Source: Larix sibirica (lineage: Eukaryota; Streptophyta; Pinopsida; Pinales; Pinaceae). Taken from it: a stretch of DNA of 10,195 nt. Below are positions 1-7,921 of this stretch, piece after piece (positions within the stretch are counted from its first letter, which is position 1; every line of letters begins with the position of its first letter). The stretch spans positions 31,032 to 41,226 of the forward strand of contig NWUY0300018790.1 in NCBI GenBank assembly GCA_004151065.3. The letters run 5' to 3'. The notes beneath the pieces are model-generated. The model saw only the letters and a list, made by a program, of their open reading frames with translations, was not told the origin of the DNA and did no database searches. A program made the position numbers and the translations under genes.

Positions 1-509
1 AGAGTAGGGCCAATGTGATTTGGCCATTGTGACCCAATATCAAATATGGGACATGACAGGGTTTTTCACCATTTGTTTTCCTAACGTCTTCTCATTTCTC
101 TCCATAATCATCATGTGTATCTCTTCTTTGTTGATACCACTTTTTTGCATATAGGAGTGTTTTAGACACTCCCACAGTTCAATAACCAATTATTGTACTC
201 TCTAGTTCCATTGACCTTTTTTCTTGGTCATTTGTGGACCTTAATAAAATTGTCTAATCTTTATCTTCTAAGGGAGTGTCTTATCTTTAGCTCACTTGCT
301 TCTCTCTACATCCTTTGGATTTAGAAACCATTCTATCCCAACTATGAAGGAGCTTTATAGTACACTATCATTGAGCCCTATCAAAAGATCTATCCATCCT
401 GACCCCTTGGTATAGGAACCATATTCAACACCTTAGCAATGAATCCATGGAATGAGTGGAAGATAAGTAGGTATTTATGCATCCTTTTATAAAGTCATAA
501 CTATATAAA
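1..509 (-). mobile_element. Probable downstream part of the same LINE, heavily decayed
   Basis: This stretch follows the endonuclease domain in the LINE's reading direction, where the linker before reverse transcriptase should lie. Minus-strand translation at about 345-290 gives FIVGIEWFLNPKDVERSK, which loosely recalls the F.FE.MW..HP...E..K segment after the endonuclease in plant L1 elements. Other matches are weak, stops are frequent, and the spacing from the SNH motif is longer than expected. No reverse transcriptase motif (such as FADD) is visible, and it would lie beyond the left edge. I see no other gene or repeat here. Assignment rests mainly on position. Confidence 0.4.
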
Positions 510-914
510 TGGGAGATGATTAGAAGTAGTGCACTTCTATACAACTTGAGACCTTCAACCACTCAAGTGCATAAATAACATACCCTCACTAAGTGCAGAC
601 ACTCTATCTAACCAAGCTTGAACATTGTCTTTACCTCTCCTATTTGAAGTGAACCATCCACCAAAGTCAAGATGCATTTGATACCAATTAACATAAAATA
701 TTGGATGTCAAGATTTACACATTGCTAAAGAGTCTTTTTCTCTGCAATTGATAATAGGAGCTAGTCCCCCTTCTCGATCACCTTCTCACTCCACTTTATT
801 AAAATCATTAAGAAAAACACAACCAAATTTAGGCAAAGCATTGGCTAACCCATCCCATAAAATGCATTTGTCGATTGTTGAGTTGAAAGTGTAGACGAAA
901 CAAAACCCAATAAT
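510..914 (-). pseudogene. L1-type LINE endonuclease domain, decayed and truncated
   Basis: Reading the minus strand from 914 in one frame gives the landmarks of an apurinic-type (exonuclease/endonuclease/phosphatase) LINE endonuclease in the right order. They are FVYTFN (the usual VYAPN region), then ILWDGL (usual LW..L), then NDFNKVE at 815-789 (usual GDFN.V), then EGDREGGL, then WFTSNRRGKDNVQAWLDR (usual FTWSN.R....I..RLDR), and finally SNHLP at 524-510 (usual SDH.P). The domain nicks target DNA to prime reverse transcription. Four in-frame stops interrupt it, the first at 788-786 where a tryptophan is common, but no frameshift occurs over about 135 codons. The active-site SDH has become SNH, so the product would be inactive even without the stops. 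The N-terminal part is cut off exactly where the LTR of element A begins. The family call is firm; the clade (L1) is from motif style. Confidence 0.85.
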
Positions 915-1520
915 TGTTAGCTTTTGGGGCTACTTTGAAAGTGTTTTCACTTAGCTAGAAAAGTGCTAGGTCTACTAGTTCCTTAGTGATGATTGATAGA
1001 CATATGGATAGCTCAATTTGAGTGGATGTTTGACGTGGAATAGAGTACTAGCATAGTGCACTTACTTAGGGGGTTGTTATCCTATGTGACATTATGACTA
1101 ACCCATTAGGGTGTAAACAATGGGGAATCAGATGCTTGAATATGAGAGGTAGCTACATAGGAGGATGAGAACTAGGACTTGGAGGAGGGAACTTAGCCCT
1201 AAGAGAATGTGACCATGTGACATACACTTTGGAGGTTGGATGCTTAACTTGAGGATGTTTGGTATGAGGATCATGTTTCGTGGAGGTTGGTTGTGGATCT
1301 AGACACATATTGAGGTGAAGCAATGCAACATTAACTACCTTGGCACACATGATGATGAGCATAGAGCACAAGAGGAAATGTAGCACATAACTAGAGGAGC
1401 ACCTTGCATGAGAACACTTGGGGAATGAACCACCATGTAAAAAAGGAGCATTGGGCTAACAACTTGTTGGATAGTGCACCATCTTGGAAGAGGGTCATTG
1501 AACCCAAAGGAGCAACATGT
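915..1520 (+). repeat. 5' LTR of element A, first part (upstream U3)
   Basis: This is the promoter-distal U3 of A's 5' LTR. It aligns collinearly with 7922-8520 of the 3' LTR: the shared start TGTTA..CTTTTGGGG, the GACTAACCCATT.GGGTG block, and the closely matching stretch from GAGCACCTTGCATG (1397) to CCCAAAGG (1510). It stops at CATGT, where solo LTR C was inserted; the LTR resumes after 4634. The insertion thus separates this U3 segment from its own TATA box by more than 3 kb. Short open frames inside it on either strand are not conserved between LTR copies and are not genes. Confidence 0.88.
1516..1520. repeat. Left target-site duplication of solo LTR C
   Basis: CATGT directly precedes the TG terminus of C. 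Its partner CATGC lies directly after C. The uninterrupted 3' LTR of A has CATGC at the equivalent place (8518-8522), so the left copy has one substitution. Confidence 0.8.
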
Positions 1521-2192
1521 TGTAGAAATTTCAAGAATCGAGCAATTAATGCAATCTTGAAATTTTACCTCATTTACTTGAGGTTTCTTGGATCCAATCC
1601 TTGTGCATTTTCAACATTAGAGATGATTTGAAATATTAATTTATAACAATAATATTTTCACTTCCTTTCAATCCAATGTCAATAGTAGCCCAAGAGAATA
1701 AATACCATATGAGTGTTTCAATATCACAATGCTATAGCGCTTAGGGGACGCTTTTCAAGGCATATAACAACTTTGAAATGTCTTATTGCAACATATTATA
1801 ACAATAACAATATGCTCCTTCATCTTTTGGATGTGTTAAATCACTTACTAATTCAATTATATGTTATGCCAAATCGATGTGAATAAGGGCTTAAATCTAC
1901 TCAAACATGAAGATATATAAGTTGAAATCAAATCTACAAGTACACAATATTTGAACAACTGGAAGTTTCATATATATATATATATATATAAAGTACAAGT
2001 ACACACCATAACTCTTTGCCAAAGTTGGTACATGTCAAGCTCTCCAAATACTGGCTAGGGAAACCATAGGAAAACCCTAGCTATCAACTCTTGCTAGCTA
2101 GGAATCACTCCCAACCAATGCTAATCACCACCCCAAACACCCTCAACATGCTATCATTAACATTGGTAAGTCCTCCTTGGCACATACAACAC
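1521..2192 (-). repeat. Terminal U5 segment of solo LTR C
   Basis: This unique part of C lies between the tandem units and its 3' terminus (GAAATTTCTACA on the minus strand). It has no visible similarity to the U5 end of A. It contains a TA microsatellite (1970-1990), two AAACC(A/C)TAG-type motifs near 2059-2082 and several AT-rich stretches. The small open frames here are shorter than 80 codons and have no recognisable product. Confidence 0.65.
1970..1990. repeat. (TA)10 microsatellite
   Basis: Uninterrupted alternating A and T inside the terminal part of solo LTR C. A simple repeat, not a TATA box: it is more than 1.8 kb downstream of the homologous promoter position. Confidence 0.95.
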
Positions 2193-2692
2193 TCTTGTAT
2201 CACACAATCCCCTCATATATTTCTATTGCTTTATTTAAGGTTTACAAACCATACACATGGAATCAAACAAGCACATGGAAAGACAACTCTAGTGCTAACC
2301 TCCAAATATGCATGTCCATCCTAGGCCTTCAACTCTTGCATCAACACAAGCTCCAAGACTTCCATGGAACATCAAGGATACAATAATCAAGTCTTCTTCC
2401 AAGCAAGGCACCACACCAAGCTCATGAATCATTGACTTCGCATGTCCATGATCTTGCCATATCCTAATATATTACAAGAACAAGACCCCAAAATCATGCA
2501 AGGAATTAGCACACCACTCTCCATGTTTCTATTATGGTGGAAACCCTAGTGCTACAACAAGAGACATAAGAACCATCATCATCTCCAATATCACTATCTT
2601 CTCTAGGATTACATCCATATCATAAACCTTAGCATCATAAGAGTGACCCTAGTATCACATAAGAGAAATCTCTCCATGAACATCCAATAGGC

Positions 2693-2730
2693 CTCTCTCT
2701 CTCTCTTTGTGTGTGTGTGTGTGTGTGTGT
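2693..2730. repeat. (CT)n-(GT)n compound microsatellite, end of tandem unit 1
   Basis: About seven CT repeats are followed by TT and then eleven GT repeats (2709-2730). It immediately follows the CCATGAACATCCAATA tail shared by all three tandem units. Confidence 0.95.
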
Positions 2731-3222
2731 CCTTGTATTTCCCTCATATATTGTTGTTACTTTATTTAAGGTTTACAAACTGTACACAAATGGCATCACA
2801 CAAGTACATAGAAAGACAACTCTAGTGCTAACCTCCAAATATGCATGTCCATCCTATGCCTTCAACTCTTGCATCAACACAAGCTCCAAGGCTTCCATGG
2901 AACATCAAGGATACAATAATAAAGTCTTCTTCCAAGTAAGGCACCACACCAAGCCCATGAATCATTGAGCTCGTATGTCCATGATCTTGCCATAGCCTAA
3001 TATGTTACAAGAACAAGGCCCCAAAATCATGCAAGGCATTAGCACACCACTCTGCATGTTTATATTATGGTGGAAACCCTAGTGCTACAACAAGAGACAT
3101 AAGAACCATCATCATCACCAATATCGTGCTCTTCTCTAGGATTATATCCATATCATAAACACTAGCATCATAATAGCAACTCTAGTATCACACAAGAGTA
3201 ATATTTCCATGAACATCCAATA

Positions 3223-3248
3223 TGTGTGTGTGTGTGTGTGTGTGTGTG
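3223..3248. repeat. (TG)n microsatellite, end of tandem unit 2
   Basis: Thirteen TG repeats follow the shared tail CCATGAACATCCAATA. The CT half seen in units 1 and 3 is missing here. Confidence 0.95.
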
Positions 3249-3678
3249 ACACATATGGTATCACACAAGTACATGGAAAACAAATCTGGTGCTAACCTCC
3301 AAATATGCACGGGCCTTCAAATCTTGCATCAACACATGCTCCAAGACTTCCATGGAACATCAATGATACAATAATCAAGTCTTCTTCCAAGCAATGCACC
3401 ACACCAAGCTCATGAATCATTGAGCTCGTATGTCCATGATCTTGCCATGGCCTAATATCTTACAAGAGCAATGCCCCAAAATCATGCAAGGCATTAGAAC
3501 ACCACTCTCCATGTTTCTATTATGGCGGAAACCATAGTGCTACAACAAGAGACATAAGAACCATCATCATCTCCAATATCATGCTCTTCTCTAGTATTTA
3601 CATGCATATCATAAACCCTAGCATCACAAGAGAAACCCTAGTATCACACAAGAGAAATCTCTCCATGAACATCCAATA

Positions 3679-3719
3679 TCTCTCTCTCTCTCTCTCTCTC
3701 TATTTGTGTGTGTGTGTGT
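3679..3719. repeat. (TC)n-(GT)n compound microsatellite, end of tandem unit 3
   Basis: About eleven TC repeats (3679-3701), then ATTT, then GT repeats (3705-3719) follow the shared unit tail. The order CT then GT matches unit 1. Confidence 0.95.
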
Positions 3720-3730
3720 CTATGTCTTCT

Positions 3731-3800
3731 TTTAGGGTTTCCTCATTAACCTTAGCATCTTTCTCTTAGGGTTTCCTCTTGAACTCTAACATCTTTCTCC
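3731..3800. repeat. Two tandem copies of a ~35-bp motif in C
   Basis: TTAGGGTTTCCTCATTAACC and TTAGGGTTTCCTCTTGAACT each start a ~35-bp copy (3731-3765 and 3766-3800) that ends ATCTTTCTC. On the transcribed minus strand they read GAGGAAACCCTAA, resembling the AAACCCTAG modules in A's U5. They sit between the C promoter and the ~0.5 kb units. Confidence 0.75.
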
Positions 3801-3830
3801 TTATAAGAATTAAGAATTTTCTTAGAAAAT

Positions 3831-4634
3831 ACAAATAATGGAGTACAATAATGATGATACAACAAGATCTCTCTCCTCTCTTATATATATTCAATAGGAG
3901 AGGAAGGTTAGTTACACAAAATAATGACATCTCCATACAAGTAACCAATAAGCAAACCCCACATGGAGTGCTCTACAATACAAGAATATACAAGTGTCAC
4001 ACAATGGTTTATCCAACCTCCAAGATCAAATTCCCTCCATGCATGATGCTCCTTAAGCTCCACACCCCTCCTCCAAGATGGTATGCTCTCCAACAAAGTG
4101 TTCATACAATGCTCCCTCTTCCACAATGGTCTTCTATCCAAGTGACCTCATGAAATGAACTCCTCTAACCATGTGCCACATGTCCTCTTGTTCCCAACAG
4201 TCTTCAACATATGTTCCAATGTGGTCACAAAGCTCAAATGCTCTTTAACACATGTTCAAGGATGTCACCAACTACTATGATGTATACTCCTCAACCCAAG
4301 CATCCTTAGGTCAAGTGCTCAACCTACATGGCATATATCACATGGTTCCAAGCTCCACGGGTTAAGTTCCCTCCAAGTTTCTTGTGCTCCTCCTCTTAGG
4401 TAGGTACCTCCTTTAATTGATCAATTGAATCCCCCATTGTGTTCACCCAATGGGTTAGTAATCATGACAATTAGGGTAAGAACCACCTACGTAACGGTGT
4501 CATGCCAACACTCTAACCAAGATCAAGAATCCACCCAAACTAAACCATACATATGTACATCCCTAGTGGGATAGGAGACATAACACACTCTTATGAAGGT
4601 AAAAAAACTTCCGTATTAACCCCAAAAGATAACA
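3831..4634 (-). repeat. U3 and core promoter of solo LTR C, homologous to U3 of A
   Basis: Read on the minus strand, this segment follows A's LTR block by block. It has TGTTATCTTTTGGGGTTA, then GTCTCCTATCCCACTAGGG, then ACATATGTATGGTTTAGTTT, then GACTAACCC-type dyad (here ACTAACCCATTGGGTG), then GGAGGTACCTACC, then GAGCATACCATCTTGGAGGA, then CACTCCATGTGGG, then the TATA box. It lies inverted relative to A's own U3 on both sides of the insertion, so a read-through transcript could fold into a long imperfect duplex. Open frames on either strand here (for example plus 3851-4153) are not conserved in the other U3 copies. Confidence 0.8.
3881..3890 (-). promoter_or_regulatory. TATA box of solo LTR C, facing left
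   Basis: The minus strand reads ATATATATAA followed by a GAGAGGAGAGAG stretch, at the place equivalent to the TATATATAAAGGG box of A's 3' LTR. The surrounding homology (CCTATT before, CATCATTATT..GTACTCC after) supports a conserved retrotransposon core promoter rather than a random AT run. If active, it would drive transcription leftward through the tandem units, antisense to A's upstream U3 and sense to the LINE. Activity is unknown. Confidence 0.6.
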
Positions 4635-4639
4635 CATGC
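4635..4639. repeat. Right target-site duplication of solo LTR C
   Basis: CATGC directly follows the terminal ...AACA of C on the plus strand and pairs with CATGT at 1516-1520. A 5-bp duplication is the usual footprint of plant LTR-retrotransposon integrase. Confidence 0.8.
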
Positions 4640-4796
4640 TTGGAGGGTGCACTACCTTGGGGTTGGGTAAACCCTAACACAACACTTGTGATCCCAGTAT
4701 TGTAGAGAAATCCATGTGTGGTTGCCTTGTTGACTTAGGTATGGGTACTTGTGTGGACTTATTCCATGTTTTATGTTGGCCTCTCCCACCAATTCC

Positions 4797-4803
4797 ATAT
4801 AAA
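4797..4803 (+). promoter_or_regulatory. TATA-like box of A's 5' LTR
   Basis: ATATAAA followed by GGG occupies the same place as TATATATAAAGGG in the 3' LTR, within matching flanks (CTCCC.CACC before it). The box is shorter than in the other two LTR copies. Its natural upstream U3 is displaced by the 3.1 kb insertion, so promoter strength is likely altered; this is inference. Confidence 0.55.
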
Positions 4804-4894
4804 GGGAAGAAATAACCTTTGTCATTACTCAATATTGATTCATTCATTATTCTATTTTTGTAATTGTCATGGAGAAGTATTGTAGGGAGCAAGG

Positions 4895-4920
4895 CCTAGG
4901 CTTTGTAATGTAAACCCTGG
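4895..4920 (+). repeat. CCTAGG-TTT / AAACCC-GG inverted module in U5 of A's 5' LTR
   Basis: CCTAGGCTTTG and TAAACCCTGG are near inverted repeats around a short loop and could form a hairpin in the transcript. The same module occurs at the homologous place in the 3' LTR (8779-8804), and degenerate copies recur further downstream at about 5173-5202 and 5380-5400. Confidence 0.6.
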
Positions 4921-5821
4921 AGGAAACATTAGCATGAATTCTAGTTCTAGGGATGAGCTTGGGTCTTGTCACTTGTGTGATGAAAGAGAAGAACACTAAG
5001 GGTATGTGTGATATAAACCCTAGAGAAATACATGGAGTTTTGTAGGTATAGAGGAGTCTTGGGGCTTGGCCCTGATTTTTAGCTTAAATAATATTTTATG
5101 TTGATGTACTCTTGATATTCCATTGTAACATTATTTAGAGGTCATGGTGCTTGTGTGATTCAAGAGAAGAGAACCTAGGGTTTGTGGGATGCAAATCTCG
5201 GGATGGACAAGAAACAAATTGAAAGAGTTCAATAAATAATTGCATTTTGACAAATGAACTTATGTGGTGTCTATGCACTTGTCTTAATGAAACATACAAA
5301 TTCTCTAAGGTTTGTGAGAGTAAAAACCAATAGAATACTTGAACTGTAAGTACTAATGTCCTTGTGTTATAAGGACCTAGGGTTTGTCACAATGAAACCA
5401 TAGAGAAGACTTCGCACACTTTGCTTGTGGAACTTGTGCGAGATAATTTTGGATAAAGATCAAGGGTGTACTTGTTGGTGCTGATGATAGCTTGTTGACC
5501 CTTTGGGTTATCTAGGAATAACTTGGTGTAATGCCTTGCTAGGAAATGTTTAATAGTTAGTGTTTGTTGTTGATGGAGGATGCCCAACTATGGTTTGGAT
5601 GCATTGAAGAGTCGTAGCTCTTGACAAGTTTGAAAGACATCTTGTACTAAGTAGCTTGTGACAAGTTGTTGGTATGTACTTGTAGCTTAATTCGCATGTA
5701 TATATGAGTTGTACTTTACTGTCCAAGTTTTGTGTACTTGAAGATAGGATTTTCATTGTATGTTCTAATGGTGACTAAGCAATGTTTGGCACTAGTTTTG
5801 TATCATTAATTTAGCATAACA

Positions 5822-5834
5822 TTGATATGATTTG
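5822..5834 (+). promoter_or_regulatory. Possible decayed primer binding site of element A
   Basis: Directly after the 5' LTR end (CATAACA, 5815-5821) the sequence is TTGATATGATTTG. A plant element primed by initiator methionine tRNA would have TGGTATCAGAGC here. Six of the first eight bases after the leading T agree and the rest do not. Position is right but the match is weak, as expected for an old copy. Another tRNA primer cannot be excluded. Confidence 0.35.
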
Positions 5835-7156
5835 TTGAATGATTTTACAAGTAAGTACAATCTAAGAAGATATATTTTTGGTTTTAAAAAAATTGTTGTT
5901 TATAAGTTATTTTCATATCTATTGTATATTGGAGATTATGACCTTAGGGATGGAAGCACAGTTCCCTTGAAGTACATTTTTTGTGTTTATTTTCTTGGGA
6001 TACCTTATGTATTTGGTTGGACATCAGTGAAATATATGCTACTATGATTTATATTTCAGATTCAACCATACCACTAAAAAGTTAACAAGAAATAGATTTA
6101 GAAAACCCAAAGAAGATGAGGAGAAATTTCTAAATTTCCATTAAGCACATATTTTTGAAATTTTAACACGGTATTGACGATGATTGGATTATTATTTATT
6201 TCTTATTGATTTAAAGGCTAGATATTTTAGTGGTTGAAATGGAGAGAGTTTTTTGGGTGCTGAAACTCTAGTGTGTTTGAGATGAGCACTTACACATGCG
6301 AAGGGTTTGATGGGTTGAAACACTAGTTTCTCTTTTGACAAGAGCATGTTTTTACCTATGATAGGTTCAAGATCTACTTCATTGTTGGCTTCTATGTGAT
6401 TTATTTTAATGGGTGTGTTGTTGAAGTGGACTTGGGATAGGTGGTTTATTAGTTCTAGTGGATTCCAGTGTTTGGAGTGGATTGATGCATGTGATAGTCA
6501 TGCTTAACCATTTGATTGTTTTGATAATTTTTGGAGCTCAACGGGGCTTGATTCATTATATGATAGATTGATGATTATTGGTTGAGTCATGAATCAAGGT
6601 TTTATAGGTATGATGAACTTGTTTATTTTGAGTGACTTTTACCAATTGGATGGAGCTTCCAATGTTATCCCTAAGGGGGACAACATTAGTTGTACATCTT
6701 GTACATTGTACTAGTTGAGAGATTGATCATAGATGTGATAGATAGCATGATAAAAACTATTGGTGAATCTTAGTAGGTAGGTTATATTTTTCATTTGTAT
6801 TATGTTGAGATTGTACCTTGTACCTAATATTGGAGGGTTGATCTTTCATGTTGTATTCTTCATATGTGGTTATATTTTGTAATATTGTCATGGAGCGCTA
6901 TAGTTTGGGAAAACCATGGGAAAACTAACAACTACTAAGGTTTGGAATCAACGTTGTACACCAAAGGAGAATTTGGATGGAAGAAGGTTGTGGAAGACAA
7001 AACTTGAATATAGGTTCAAAATCTATGGTGGTGGAGTCAATGATTGATTCCAAATGTGCAGGAGATGGGAGTAGTGAGGAGTACCAATGATAGGGTTATC
7101 TTATGGAGAGGGAGTTGACCTTGATGTTGTTTTTTCTTCAATATTCTCTCATAAAT

Positions 7157-7182
7157 AGGGAGGTGATATTGTTGAGGTTTCT
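7157..7182 (+). other. Purine tract plus TTGTTGAGG, resembling a relic PPT/LTR junction
   Basis: AGGGAGGTGATATTGTTGAG resembles the polypurine tract and following LTR start (for example GGGGGAGATTGTTGG) of many plant LTR elements. A close 14-bp relative, AGGGAG.TGATATT with one mismatch, occurs at 7872-7885 near the 3' LTR of A. It may be a remnant of another element inside A or a duplicated polypurine region. No LTR could be followed from it. Confidence 0.3.
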
Positions 7183-7911
7183 AATTTAGTTGTTGAAAGT
7201 TTTAAGGTGCATGGGAGGGATTCTCATGTTCACAGTATGGTGATAAGACTTTATGGTTTGTTGTTACTTCTATCACAAGATTGATATTCCAAGATTGATA
7301 AATTGAAATGCATGTGGGTTTTTATGTCATGTATTTTAATAAAACTACTCTACTTGCCTTGGTATTTTTTGGATATGTGATTGTCTTCGTAGGATGTCTT
7401 GAACACCTCTTGATGCAATACCACAACATTTTTTCCCATAATGCTAACTTGAAGGATGATGGATTTTTGATTGGTTACTATTTATGTCTTCCTAGTTCTA
7501 AACTGATTATAGAGTTTGTAATCAAGTAGTGATATAGGGTTGTCTTCCTATGGTTTCACAAAATTTCATTCTTCTTTTGGAACCCCTAGCAATGATAAAT
7601 ATTGATATGAAGAAGTAGCATCTTGGTTTGATGGTGTAAAACAATTGATTTTTTTCTTTTTGCATGTTCAACATCTAGAAGTTAAGTTGTAGATTGCTTG
7701 GAGCGAGATACACCTTTGTGAGAAGTGATTTCTTCGATGATGGAGTGTGTAGACTTGCACTTGCGGGATTAACTCTCATGGATACTTGTAGTGTATATAT
7801 GATACTGATTCCATGATGGAAGAATACTCTTATATTTGTGGAGGCACAAGATTTATAGGCTGCAAATTTAGAGGGAGTTGATATTTGTTGTCACATAAGA
7901 AAACTTCTCTT

Positions 7912-7921
7912 AACGAGAGAG
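7912..7921 (+). promoter_or_regulatory. Probable polypurine tract of element A
   Basis: AACGAGAGAG lies immediately before the 3' LTR start TGTTAC at 7922. A purine-rich run abutting the LTR is the expected priming site for plus-strand DNA synthesis. It is short and has one pyrimidine. A second purine motif, GAGGGAGTTGA at 7871-7881, lies further upstream and could be part of an extended or alternative tract. Confidence 0.5.

Larger units (their letters stand above)
2193..3719. repeat. Three tandem ~0.5 kb units in the R-U5 part of solo LTR C
   Basis: Units lie at about 2193-2730, 2731-3248 and 3249-3719. Shared landmarks in order are TTTATTTAAGGTTTACAAAC (units 1 and 2 only), GTGCTAACCTCCAAATATGCA, CTCCAAG.CTTCCATGGAACA, CTAATAT.TTACAAGA, CCCAAAATCATGCAAGG, GGAAACC.TAGTGCTACAAC and CCATGAACATCCAATA. 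Units 1 and 2 differ at 9 of 174 positions (2297-2470 against 2830-3003), so they are far more alike than A's two LTRs. Unit 3 lacks the first ~45 bp and has an 11-bp deletion after ATATGCA. Every unit ends in a dinucleotide microsatellite. Open frames inside are short, differ between units and show no coding character. Confidence 0.9.
1521..4634 (-). mobile_element. Solo LTR C (3.1 kb), inserted in reverse orientation into A's 5' LTR
   Basis: On the minus strand it begins TGTTATCTTTTGGGG at 4634 and ends GAAATTTCTACA at 1521, giving TG...CA termini. CATGT (1516-1520) and CATGC (4635-4639) flank it as a 5-bp target duplication. Excising it with one flank restores exactly the sequence seen in A's 3' LTR around CATCATGCTTG (8515-8525). 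From 4634 to about 3830 it is homologous to A's LTR from its first base through U3, TATA box and the start of R, so the two families are related. Downstream it departs: its R-U5 is about 2.4 kb against 1 kb in A, holds three tandem units, and has a different terminal sequence. No second LTR or internal domain is present, so it is best read as a solo LTR left by recombination between the two LTRs of a longer element. Confidence 0.85.
4640..5821 (+). repeat. 5' LTR of element A, second part (core promoter, R and U5)
   Basis: After the insertion, A's 5' LTR continues from TTGGAGGGTGCACTACCTTG, matching 8525 onward of the 3' LTR, and runs to CATAACA at 5821. It holds a TATA-like box (4797-4803), then a ~1 kb R-U5 portion rich in repeated CCTAGGGTTTGTG / AAACCCTAG modules. 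Matches to the 3' LTR include GATGAGCTTGGGT, TTGATATTCCATTGTAAC, GGATAAA.ATCAAGGGTG, TTTGGATGCATT and GTTGTTGGTATG. The R/U5 border cannot be placed without transcript data. Confidence 0.87.
5822..7921 (+). mobile_element. Internal domain of element A, no recognisable protein
   Basis: The 2.1 kb between the LTRs holds only short open frames; the longest on the plus strand are 71 codons (5832-6047) and 73 codons (7308-7529). I looked for retroelement landmarks (zinc knuckle CX2CX4HX4C, protease DTG/DSG, reverse transcriptase YVDD/FADD-type motif, integrase HHCC and DDE, RNase H) in these open frames and found none. A short charged stretch, RFRKPKEDEEKF at about 6090-6125, could be a relic but proves nothing. 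The domain is little longer than one LTR, fitting a non-autonomous LARD-type element that borrows enzymes from a partner. Extreme decay or a large deletion of gag-pol is the alternative. Confidence 0.7.

Noticed and set aside
1404-1631. 75-codon open frame beginning MHENTWGMNHHVKKEHW, similar in part to a minus-strand frame at 4141-3908
   Set aside because: The similarity is LTR homology at the DNA level (U3 of A and of C). The first frame runs across the A/C insertion junction at 1520/1521, so it cannot be an ancestral protein.
1970-1990. TATA promoter at the TA run
   Set aside because: It is a pure dinucleotide microsatellite within U5 of C; the homologous promoter position in this LTR family is at 3881-3890.
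2711-2968. 85-codon open frame starting in the GT microsatellite and matching parts of 2091-2386
   Set aside because: The match is due to the tandem ~0.5 kb units. The start is a repeat of CV residues from (GT)n, and frame lengths differ between units.
2193-3719. CRISPR-like or satellite array
   Set aside because: Units are ~0.5 kb without short repeat-spacer structure, only three copies are present, and they lie inside an LTR with clear ends.
5832-6047. 71-codon open frame after the 5' LTR, in the place where gag would start
   Set aside because: Position is suggestive but there is no zinc knuckle or gag-like composition; rich in Y, F and L as expected from AT-rich non-coding DNA.
7308-7529. 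73-codon hydrophobic open frame inside element A, possible membrane peptide
   Set aside because: No recognisable domain, AT-rich codons that favour hydrophobic residues by chance, and no sign of conservation available from this window.
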